This document shows, piece by piece, positions 1 through 5,801 of a DNA stretch of 21,845 nucleotides (positions within the stretch are counted from its first letter, which is position 1; each line of letters starts with the position of its first letter). Under the pieces are notes generated by a model. It searched no databases. It was not told where the DNA came from and saw only the letters and a program-made list of their open reading frames with translations. Source of the DNA: a virus; IMG/VR virus record IMGVR_UViG_3300002835_001247, positions 1 through 21,845 of that record. One strand, written 5' to 3'. The position numbers and the translations under genes are program-made.

Positions 1-1184
1 TACTCTTCTCTAATATCTGAAGCGGTTCCACCATCAACATAAAATACTCTCTTGCTACTTTCTTGTCGAAGTTTTTCGTATAGCCTTTGACCATGCTCAA
101 TACGATGGAAAAGCACTAATGAGTTTCTGGGTACTCTTGAAATTACATTTGAGATAAAATTAAGCCGTGCATCGCTTGTAATTACAAAATTCTGTTCTAA
201 CGAGAATACGTCCTTACTGTCATATTTATTCTGTGCAAGTTCCATAAATGCAGTTCTCTGTTTTGGAGTTGCATAATTCATTTCAATAACTTTAACGACG
301 CATTGCGCAATATGTCCTTGTTCTTGTAAAAAACTTGCCTTAACTTCACTAATAACAGGTCCTGTCTGACTCATTAAGGTTAATTTGTCAAGTGTTCCAT
401 CCTTTGGTATGGTACCTGAAAGTCCAAATCTATATTTGGCGTTTACACATTTACTAAGAATTTCTTTGATTGATGCTCCTTTTGCTTTATGAGTTTCATC
501 AACAATAACCGCGTCGAATTCTGCAAAGTATGCAGCATCTTTTTTAATTAGGGACTGATATGTTCCAATAATTATGTTCTTATTATTTTTGACCTCTTGT
601 CCTGCAAATATCTGTTGGATCCTTAAATCAATTCGGTTTCTGTAGTTATATTCGTGAAAATCTTCATGTGCTTGTACTACTAATGAAACGTTTGGTACAA
701 TAAAAAGTATTCTGGTAGCATGTTGTTTTTCAAGCATATATGCAACTGTCATAAAACTAATCAGTGTCTTACCTGCAGATGTTGCTAGCTCTGCAAGACA
801 CTTTCTAAATTTTAAAATGTTATATGCAGTCTCGATTTGATAGTCTCGAGGAGTGAACTGCGAACCTTTAAAGAAGTCTAATGCCCATTCTTCAAACTGT
901 TCCGCATTAATATTTGAGTCAATAAGTCTTTTAATACCTTCGATTTTAAGTTCAAATCTGTATTCTTTACATATTGACATGATATGACGCCAAAGTCCGG
1001 CAGGAATCCATTTATCATCTTTAATATATGATACATATCCATCCCAAACTCCGCGTTTTACAAGAGGGTGAAACCTCCAACTTTCTATTCTTTTAGTCAG
1101 AGAGATTCTAATCTGCTCTAACTCAATTTCAGTAGCTTCGTCAATTCTTAAATATTGATTGTCTTCTGTTAATGTTAAAATCAA
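1..1184 (-). CDS. uvsW: UvsW-like ATP-dependent DNA/RNA helicase (C terminus cut by window edge)
   Basis: UvsW is the T4 superfamily 2 helicase that unwinds R-loops and branched DNA, ending origin-dependent replication in favour of recombination-dependent replication. The 394 visible residues show the family order: an N-terminal DNA-binding domain (about 1-100, with SWRFHPLVKRGVWDG at 35-49 matching the T4 RFNP..R.G.WDG region), Walker A ATSAGKT at 134-140, DETH box at 229-232, and the SAT-type motif LSGT at 255-258. T4 UvsW is about 500 aa, so roughly 100 C-terminal residues lie beyond position 1. The start is a TTG at 1182-1184. An in-frame TGA lies two codons upstream, the first in-frame ATG would delete the conserved N-terminal domain, and the TTG start gives an N terminus that aligns with T4 almost from residue 1. 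It lies 17 nt after the uvsY stop, the same pairing seen in T4. Family assignment is strong; the exact start is inferred. Confidence 0.9.
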   Translation of the reverse strand, partial: MILTLTEDNQYLRIDEATEIELEQIRISLTKRIESWRFHPLVKRGVWDGYVSYIKDDKWIPAGLWRHIMSICKEYRFELKIEGIKRLIDSNINAEQFEEWALDFFKGSQFTPRDYQIETAYNILKFRKCLAELATSAGKTLISFMTVAYMLEKQHATRILFIVPNVSLVVQAHEDFHEYNYRNRIDLRIQQIFAGQEVKNNKNIIIGTYQSLIKKDAAYFAEFDAVIVDETHKAKGASIKEILSKCVNAKYRFGLSGTIPKDGTLDKLTLMSQTGPVISEVKASFLQEQGHIAQCVVKVIEMNYATPKQRTAFMELAQNKYDSKDVFSLEQNFVITSDARLNFISNVISRVPRNSLVLFHRIEHGQRLYEKLRQESSKRVFYVDGGTASDIREE

Positions 1185-1201
1185 ACTTCATTCGATCTTT
1201 T

Positions 1202-1630
1202 TTACAACCTTGAAATATCTAGACGATTCTTTATTGCAAAGCCCATATTATCAAGTGTCTTAATTGATCCCTCAAAAAAACTTTTTTGAGTTACTAATAA
1301 CTCAAGGATAGTTGTATCATCTGAGATGTCTGCTTCAACAAACCTTTCTCGCATTTTATCGGTAAGTTTATAGTCATAGCTATAATACTCAACCCATTTA
1401 TCTTTATATCTTTTATCTACAGTTGCTTTTTGGGATTTAATACGATTTCCCATGGTTGCTAAGTGTTCAACCAATATTTGACGATAACTAAGTGTGTAAG
1501 CACTTACGCCTTCTAGATTATTACCAAGTTTTAATTCCTCGGTTAATCCTTTTATTTTAGATGTCCAATCCTCTCTCTGTTTGATTAAATAATCATCGAG
1601 CTGCTGAATTTTATCTTTGGATTCTATCAT
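1202..1630 (-). CDS. uvsY: UvsY-like recombination mediator protein
   Basis: UvsY loads the UvsX recombinase onto gp32-covered single-stranded DNA. The protein has 142 aa, against 137 aa in T4 UvsY. The C-terminal GFAIKNRLDISRL aligns with the T4 C-terminal GFAIKHIQDMRAF, and a central lysine/arginine-rich helical stretch (about residues 50-78, HLATMGNRIKSQKATVDKR...) corresponds to the T4 segment of similar charge and spacing before its LDYYSG. Here that segment is followed by WVEYYS. The ATG at 1628-1630 is the only sensible start; upstream sequence is A/T-rich without a Shine-Dalgarno. Its neighbour uvsW supports the call by T4 synteny. No UvsX gene is in the window, so its partner must lie elsewhere. 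Similarity is judged by eye, but the C-terminal match is distinctive. Confidence 0.85.
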   Translation of the reverse strand: MIESKDKIQQLDDYLIKQREDWTSKIKGLTEELKLGNNLEGVSAYTLSYRQILVEHLATMGNRIKSQKATVDKRYKDKWVEYYSYDYKLTDKMRERFVEADISDDTTILELLVTQKSFFEGSIKTLDNMGFAIKNRLDISRL

Positions 1631-1640
1631 GTAATGTTAT

Positions 1641-1859
1641 TTAAAAAAGTGAATTGCCTTTGTTTGTTTCCTTAATGTACACTGAACTTTTAAACTTTGC
1701 TTTAAGTTTCGGTTTTGTCATTGTAAATTCTTTGCCTTCATGAGAAATACTTGTCGATGAAAAGTCGATAATCAACTTCAGGTTTTTTCTCTTGTTTCTT
1801 TCGTTTTCAAAATCTTCGAATTGTTCGTCGATCATTTTTAAAAAATCTTTTTTTATCAT
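1641..1859 (-). CDS. small basic hypothetical protein between primase and uvsY
   Basis: A 72-aa lysine-rich protein that I do not recognise. It has an acidic/basic alternating helix at residues 5-28 (FLKMIDEQFEDFENERNKRK) and a lysine-rich C-terminal half (KPKLKAKFKSS at 49-59). There is no signal peptide, membrane segment or cysteine motif. The ATG start overlaps the primase stop codon as ATGA, and the stop lies 10 nt before uvsY, so it is almost certainly translated as part of the primase-uvsY-uvsW operon by coupling. Position and basic charge would suit an accessory of recombination or replication, but that is inference from context only. Confidence 0.6.
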   Translation of the reverse strand: MIKKDFLKMIDEQFEDFENERNKRKNLKLIIDFSSTSISHEGKEFTMTKPKLKAKFKSSVYIKETNKGNSLF

Positions 1860-2980
1860 AGGTGATACGCATCAAGTTTTGAATCCGAAAAATAATCATT
1901 TATTTTAGAAAGGCAAACATTTTTTGTAAACCATGCCGCAATAACCAAATCGTTTAAATCGCCTATTTGTTTAGGATATTTATCTCTTTCATTTTTATCA
2001 ACTTTTGATAGGAACTTTTCCCAATCTAAGTCAATTTTAGTATCTTTAAAGAACTTTTCCCATGTAAAAATCTTTTTGCCGCGTTTAAGTTTTTCCATCA
2101 TCTTTTGTTTACCAGTTGTATCATTATCAAACATGTATTTAATAGTAGGTATCTCATCAAATTCTGTTGTTGATCGACCTGCAGTTGCAAGTCCTATTGA
2201 ATTTGAGATAAACATAGCATCGATAGGTCCTTCAAACATTGTAACTTCTCGCTGAAAATCAACAAGCATAACTCCAAATAATGTTGAAAGTTTTTTAACG
2301 CTTACTAATTCTTCTTCACTCAAGGTCAACTCCAGCTTTGCCTCTTCATATATCTTTTCAAGATCGTATGTCAAATAACGAGAATTAGCCTTCTTCTCAA
2401 GGGATCTAGTTTGAAATCCGATCACTTTGTCTTGAGGTGCTAGATTTAATACAACAATTCTTTTATCTTTTGGAGAATACATAAATCTGTCTAATTTATT
2501 AGACAATAAACGTTTTCTTAGGTAAAAGAATGCTGGATCTCCTGCTTCGATTTCTTTAAATCCAAACCATTCTCTGACTTGGGCTCTTGTTGGAGATAAA
2601 TCATGCGTTAGCTTAAATACATCATGCTCAAGAACTTCGATATCATTAGTTTCCATTTTATGTTCTTGAATGTAATCAATAACTTGGATGGAATCATCAG
2701 TGCTTTGAAACTTGATGTGATGGTCTTTTAATAATTGATATGCATTTGAGTGGGTAGAACAGTTGAAGCAATGATATTGCAGGGTGTCCCAATACAAATT
2801 ACCACGTTTCTTTTTATGGTCAGTGCTCGAGTCACCGCAATAAGGACATGCCATTGTAATCCTACCTGGCATCTCTTTAATCATATGCTTGCTCGGTTCA
2901 TGATGAGCCTTTACAATTGCTTGTTTTACCAAGCTCCTGATTTTTGCTTTAAGTTCCTCTGTTATTTTTTGATTTTGCAT
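1856..2980 (-). CDS. 61: DNA primase, T4 gp61-like (zinc-binding plus Toprim)
   Basis: It makes the RNA primers for lagging-strand synthesis and in T4 works with the gp41 helicase. From the ATG at 2978-2980 the protein has 374 aa, a little longer than T4 gp61. An N-terminal zinc-binding domain carries CPYCGDS with Cys45/Cys48, and CFNC with Cys71/Cys74, as in gp61 (CPVCGDS, CYNC). A Toprim-type catalytic core follows: EGPIDAMF at 250-257 (T4 EGPIDSLF), FDND at 284-287, and GDLNDL at 340-345 corresponding to the T4 KDVNDM region. The frame stays open up to a TTG at 3005-3007, but that codon lies inside the stem of the gp32 terminator and would add nine hydrophobic residues, so the ATG is preferred. 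It overlaps the next gene by ATGA. Confidence 0.9.
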   Translation of the reverse strand: MQNQKITEELKAKIRSLVKQAIVKAHHEPSKHMIKEMPGRITMACPYCGDSSTDHKKKRGNLYWDTLQYHCFNCSTHSNAYQLLKDHHIKFQSTDDSIQVIDYIQEHKMETNDIEVLEHDVFKLTHDLSPTRAQVREWFGFKEIEAGDPAFFYLRKRLLSNKLDRFMYSPKDKRIVVLNLAPQDKVIGFQTRSLEKKANSRYLTYDLEKIYEEAKLELTLSEEELVSVKKLSTLFGVMLVDFQREVTMFEGPIDAMFISNSIGLATAGRSTTEFDEIPTIKYMFDNDTTGKQKMMEKLKRGKKIFTWEKFFKDTKIDLDWEKFLSKVDKNERDKYPKQIGDLNDLVIAAWFTKNVCLSKINDYFSDSKLDAYHL

Positions 2981-2994
2981 ACTTATTATATATG

Positions 2995-3023
2995 AAAAAA
3001 GGGCCAAGTTTACACTTGACCCT
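2995..3023 (-). terminator. intrinsic terminator after gp32 gene
   Basis: On the minus strand AGGGTCAAGT (3014-3023) pairs with ACTTGGCCCT (3000-3009) across a GTAA tetraloop: ten pairs including one G-U, closed by a GNRA-type loop. The 3' arm runs straight into a T tract (2995-2999). It starts 19 nt after the gp32 stop. This is the clearest terminator in the window and would isolate the abundant gp32 message from the primase operon, apart from read-through. Confidence 0.88.
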
Positions 3024-3042
3024 CTAATCTTACCTAATTATA

Positions 3043-3978
3043 TTAAATATCTAAATCATTTAAGAAAGAATCTAAGTCATCAGATGAATCTACGTTTGTA
3101 GAATCAGGGCTTGACGTCATTGATTCAGGAAATTCAAAATCTGAAGATCCATTAGCCGATTCAGCTACTTTTTCAGTTTTAGCTGGAGCTTTTTTAGCAG
3201 CTGGTTTGTTAACAACACTATCTAAAGAATCTCCTGGGTTTAAATAGTTTCTTAAGATACTATTAACGAAATCTAATGTTTCGCTATCCCATGCCTTGTA
3301 TTCGTATGGTTCTAAACTTGGAGCTGCTTCTAATTCAGCTTTAATTGTTCCCATTGTTTCTGCATTTCTTTCTGCTGGAGTACCATTCATATCGATTGGA
3401 CTCGTTTTAGAAGAGAATTTAGATTTATCGTAGTTGTTAAAATCTCCTTGGCGAGTAATAATTAACTCAAAGTTTTTACCTGCAAATAAGTCAAATACTT
3501 GAGTTGGCTCACCAAATGCTGGTTTTAATTCTTCGTCAATTTTCTCTTTGATTTTGTAACCAAATTTAAAGATTTTGTACTGCCCTTCCAATTCTGGATT
3601 TTGTGGGTCTTTAATAATCTTAACAAGAGCGAAATATTGTTCACGTCTTTTAAGTTTATCACTCATTTTACGGTCAACCGCTGAATCACTTTTACGTAAT
3701 TTAAAGAATACGTCTGCGATAGGGCATTTGTCACCAACAGTAGATGGAGAGTCAACCATTTTACCGTCACCGCTAGCGTTTGTTAACCAGTGTACGTACT
3801 TTTTTACTAATGAATTTCTTGGGTTTGAAGGGTTCGGAACAAAACGAATCATTGCTTTGTATGTTCCATCTTTACCATCGTCTGCTGTAGGTTTGTAAAG
3901 ATCGCTTCCAGATGAAGCTTGTGTTTCGTGAGTTTCAACATCGGAAACTCCTAGATTAAAAATGTCAAATTCTGCCAT
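3043..3978 (-). CDS. 32: single-stranded DNA-binding protein, T4 gp32-like
   Basis: gp32 coats ssDNA cooperatively and organises replication, recombination and repair. The protein has 311 aa (T4 gp32 has 301). Family features in order: TYKAMIRFVPN (39-49; T4 GQAVIRFLPS), the H..(x)n..CP region (63-86), RREQYFALVKIIKDPQNPELEG (111-132; T4 SYWANILVVKDPAAPENEG), GKNFELIITRQGDFNNYDKSKF (T4 [22 protein letters not shown]), an Ala/Lys-rich hinge, and an acidic serine-rich C terminus ending SDDLDSFLNDLDI (T4 DTDLDDLLNDL), the protein-recruiting tail. Two departures stand out. The basic LAST-type N terminus of T4 is replaced by MAEFDIFNLG, and three of the four zinc-ligand positions cannot be matched. 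A long leader and its own terminator indicate separate regulation. Confidence 0.92.
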   Translation of the reverse strand: MAEFDIFNLGVSDVETHETQASSGSDLYKPTADDGKDGTYKAMIRFVPNPSNPRNSLVKKYVHWLTNASGDGKMVDSPSTVGDKCPIADVFFKLRKSDSAVDRKMSDKLKRREQYFALVKIIKDPQNPELEGQYKIFKFGYKIKEKIDEELKPAFGEPTQVFDLFAGKNFELIITRQGDFNNYDKSKFSSKTSPIDMNGTPAERNAETMGTIKAELEAAPSLEPYEYKAWDSETLDFVNSILRNYLNPGDSLDSVVNKPAAKKAPAKTEKVAESANGSSDFEFPESMTSSPDSTNVDSSDDLDSFLNDLDI

Positions 3979-3980
3979 GT

Positions 3981-4049
3981 CTTTAATTGCTTTAATTTTT
4001 GTTAATACTTTAATTGTTCTAAGTTTTTAAGGGCCCTTTAATTAACTTA
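3981..4049 (-). promoter_or_regulatory. putative autogenous translational operator of gp32
   Basis: On the mRNA strand the 70 nt before the gp32 ATG contain four exact copies of AATTAAAG (plus-strand CTTTAATT at 3981-3988, 3990-3997, 4008-4015 and 4036-4043), the last two within 10 nt of the start codon. Upstream, an imperfect inverted repeat spans 4020-4049 (TAAGTT...AACTTA and TTAA...TTAA around a loop AGGGCCC). T4 gp32 represses its own translation by nucleating at a structured element and binding cooperatively over repeated UUAAA motifs up to the start codon. The same architecture here suggests the same mechanism; the repeats are seen, the function is inferred. Confidence 0.65.
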
Positions 4050-4058
4050 TGATAGTTA

Positions 4059-4092
4059 TATAGAGAATGAATATTTTGTTTCACTTTCTATA
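4059..4092 (-). promoter_or_regulatory. hairpin in gp32 leader
   Basis: TATAGAAAGTGA (4081-4092 on the minus strand) pairs with TCATTCTCTATA (4059-4070) across a 10-nt A-rich loop. It forms twelve positions with one A-C mismatch and one G-U pair. It lies about 80 nt upstream of the gp32 start and downstream of the putative late promoter. It could be a processing or stability element of the leader; there is no T tract, so it is not a terminator. Confidence 0.4.
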
Positions 4093-4145
4093 ATAATATA
4101 TATCTTTTTTATTCGGGAATCGTGACACCTAGAGACTCTCTTTTT

Positions 4146-4153
4146 TATTTATA
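4146..4153 (-). promoter_or_regulatory. T4-type late promoter box TATAAATA upstream of gp32
   Basis: Exact TATAAATA on the minus strand, in the non-coding leader 168 nt before the gp32 ATG and just after the weak terminator of the resolvase gene. T4 late promoters consist essentially of this box at about -10, read by gp55. In sequence this AT-rich, a few chance copies per strand are expected, so the position in the intergenic region is the main support. Confidence 0.5.
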
Positions 4154-4178
4154 AAATATTTTTAAGTACTTTTGAAAC

Positions 4179-4196
4179 AAAAACTCACATAGTGAA
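4179..4196 (-). terminator. weak hairpin plus T tract after resolvase gene
   Basis: Minus-strand TTCAC-TAT-GTGAG (4184-4196) forms a stem of four pairs plus a G-U, followed by TTTTT (4179-4183), 14 nt after the resolvase stop. The stem is short and the loop is three bases, so termination would be partial at best. Confidence 0.3.
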
Positions 4197-4210
4197 TATA
4201 ACTAAAGTCT

Positions 4211-4867
4211 TTAAGCCTCTGGGTAAAATAAACTTCTGGCTAAATGATTTAAAAAGTAAGCGTCCACTAAATCGTCCATTGGTTTTGGAACTTTTTTAAC
4301 GAACCCGATTTGAGATTGACAGAATGCAAGCAGTGACGAGTTTTCCAATGACGAATCATCAAGAACATTTTCCAGGAATTTAACCCAAAGTTCGTCTTTT
4401 TTCATGTTACCTTTTCCAGCATGTTTCTTAATTGTCGAAGGAGCAATTGTCATCATATCTAAGACTTCAAGCCTCGACATCATTTCCATCTTTAAGATTG
4501 CGGCTCCGGCAGCCATGTCAATAATATTGTTAGTTCCCGCAGAAGAACCATAAGAAGAACCTTCAAAAGCAATCACAAAAGGAGTTTCATTGCCTGCAAT
4601 TTCAATAATCATATTAATAATATCGTTTGCGGTTTGAGTGTGCCTTTGGATTTTAATCATTTCGCTCTTTGAGTAAGCTTCGTTATTCGTCCAGTCAGGT
4701 TGATGAGAGATCTGTGTATCTTCAAGTAGATTTAATTCCTCTTGAATCTTTTGTTCTGCTTTAGTTCCAGTACCTGGTTTTAAATACCCAATAAAATTGT
4801 ACTTGTTATCTGAAAAAATACAAATACCTGGAGAATTTAATGAAAAGTCAATTGTTACGAAATTCAT
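4211..4867 (-). CDS. RuvC-like Holliday junction resolvase
   Basis: A 218-aa RNase H-fold nuclease of the RuvC type, expected to cut branched DNA before packaging and during recombination. The four-acid D-E-D-D signature is visible: Asp7 in TIDFSLNSPGICIF (5-18), Glu102 in VIAFEGSSYG (98-107), and Asp198/Asp199 with Asp202 in PMDDLVDAYFLNH (196-208). The middle segment APSTIKKHAGKGNMKKDEL (142-160) corresponds to the RuvC P..VKK..tG.G.A.K substrate-contact region. It is not related by eye to T4 gp49 (endonuclease VII), the T4 packaging resolvase, so it appears to be a functional replacement. The ATG directly abuts the stop codon of the upstream gene (TAAATG). A close alternative is another RuvC-superfamily nuclease. 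Confidence 0.8.
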   Translation of the reverse strand: MNFVTIDFSLNSPGICIFSDNKYNFIGYLKPGTGTKAEQKIQEELNLLEDTQISHQPDWTNNEAYSKSEMIKIQRHTQTANDIINMIIEIAGNETPFVIAFEGSSYGSSAGTNNIIDMAAGAAILKMEMMSRLEVLDMMTIAPSTIKKHAGKGNMKKDELWVKFLENVLDDSSLENSSLLAFCQSQIGFVKKVPKPMDDLVDAYFLNHLARSLFYPEA

Positions 4868-5236
4868 TTAGATCTTTTTACCAAGAGAAGCACCAAGAGC
4901 GGCGCCTACTAATCTTGAAGTTAACATGTCGTACATTACGCCACCTTGAATTCCTAGGATATTTGCAACAGTTTTACCGATAGTTTTACCAAGAGCAAAA
5001 CCAGCAAGACCTCCAAAGATACTACCTAAAATTCCTTCATTAGTAATCTCTTCGTTGAATCTCTGAACATTGTAAGTTCCATCTTCGTTTTTGTAGGTCT
5101 TTGAAAATTCCTCTAAAGCCGCATCAACTTTAGCTTCAAGTTCTTCAGTCCATTCTGTTTGAAGGGATTCGTTTAATATCTGTAGTTCGACTGGAGTAAT
5201 ATTCTCTTCAGCCATATAATCTAAAAATGTTTTCAT
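4868..5236 (-). CDS. putative capsid-targeted glycine-zipper internal virion protein
   Basis: A 122-aa protein in two halves. The N terminus MKTFLDYMAEEN closely resembles the T4 capsid-targeting sequence of internal proteins (MKTYQEFIAEA), which directs proteins into the prohead core and is removed by the gp21 protease after a Leu/Ile-x-Glu. Here Leu21-Asn22-Glu23 fits that rule. Residues 24-67 form an acidic helix. Residues 68-120 form a glycine-zipper stretch (GILGSIFGGLAGFALGKTIGKT, GAALGASLGKK) typical of membrane-inserting or self-associating helices. It could be packaged and ejected with the DNA, or be a core component. The function is inferred. It is followed immediately by the resolvase gene, and preceded by a 13-nt gap with no Shine-Dalgarno. 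Confidence 0.6.
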   Translation of the reverse strand: MKTFLDYMAEENITPVELQILNESLQTEWTEELEAKVDAALEEFSKTYKNEDGTYNVQRFNEEITNEGILGSIFGGLAGFALGKTIGKTVANILGIQGGVMYDMLTSRLVGAALGASLGKKI

Positions 5237-5249
5237 ATACTTATATATC

Positions 5250-5801
5250 TTAATCTATTTCTAATGCTATATTAAATTTGTTATAATAGAAGTTAACATC
5301 AAATGTTGTAAATTCAGCAACGTTAGAACTCATGTTTAAATCAAGTTCTGAAATCGAATTCATAATTGGTTTTTCAAATACAGCGCTAATGATATGAATT
5401 CCCTCAGCGTCCATAATTTGTAATTTAATATCGTTAATAAAAGGCTCTCTTACTGCTTTTGAATAATAATAAAGAAGAGTATCTTGTAGAATCCAATAAT
5501 TAATGTAACCGTCTAATAGTTGCATTGTAACTTTAAACTGTCGATCAATTGTATTTTGTATTGGAATCGCTCCTCTATGATATGTTATTGTACCGTCATT
5601 TGGTGATACTTGAATCGGATCAAATGAAACTCCTGGAAGATTAACGCCTTGAATAGAATAGTTAACAAAATCTATTGGTTCGGTAATTAAATTACCTGGC
5701 ATTCTATTCAAATACTGTCGATATTTGTCAGCAACTTCCTTAGGAATAAAAGTCCTAGGGAATTTAAAATTGAATAAATTATTTCTACTATTTAAAATCA
5801 T
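5250..5801 (-). CDS. tail-tube-fold protein, probable baseplate hub/tube initiator (gp19/gp54-like)
   Basis: A 183-aa protein with the look of the contractile-tail tube fold. VNYSIQGVNLPGVSFDPIQV (47-66) is the early strand-loop region. RQFKVTMQLLDGYINYWILQDTLLYYY (87-113) matches the F.VT...dgy.NY..lydW segment of tube proteins. The C-terminal FEKPIMNSISELDLNMSSNVAEFTTFDVNFYYNKFNI (142-178) resembles the conserved F..a.p.sl..l..s.....ft.F.V.F.Y..y end of gp19/gp54. It is longer than a minimal tube protein at the N terminus and lies among baseplate-type genes, so a tube-initiator/baseplate role (T4 gp48/gp54) is more likely than main tube. Start and upstream stop overlap as TAATG, implying coupling to the 687-aa gene. 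Confidence 0.5.
   Translation of the reverse strand: MILNSRNNLFNFKFPRTFIPKEVADKYRQYLNRMPGNLITEPIDFVNYSIQGVNLPGVSFDPIQVSPNDGTITYHRGAIPIQNTIDRQFKVTMQLLDGYINYWILQDTLLYYYSKAVREPFINDIKLQIMDAEGIHIISAVFEKPIMNSISELDLNMSSNVAEFTTFDVNFYYNKFNIALEID

Noticed and set aside
1143-1193. 16-codon ATG mini-ORF overlapping the uvsW start, as a programmed frameshift
   Set aside because: No slippery heptamer is evident, and the uvsW frame already begins at the homologous N terminus with TTG.
2750-2995. Plus-strand open frame opposite the primase, and similar plus-strand frames at 3575-3898, 8221-8403, 10976-11161, 11225-11410, 13245-13451, 16052-16267, 17033-17257, 19500-19772 and 19892-20101
   Set aside because: All lie antisense to well-supported genes, lack homology or sensible composition, and have no promoter or operon context.
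2981-3007. Upstream TTG start extending the primase by nine residues
   Set aside because: The TTG lies in the 3' arm of the gp32 terminator and the extra residues match nothing in gp61; the ATG at 2978-2980 is in a normal leader.
4111-4140. Small palindromes (ATTC-GG-GAAT, AGAG-A-CTCT) in the gp32 leader
   Set aside because: Stems of four pairs with loops of one or two bases cannot form stable hairpins, and there is no other support.
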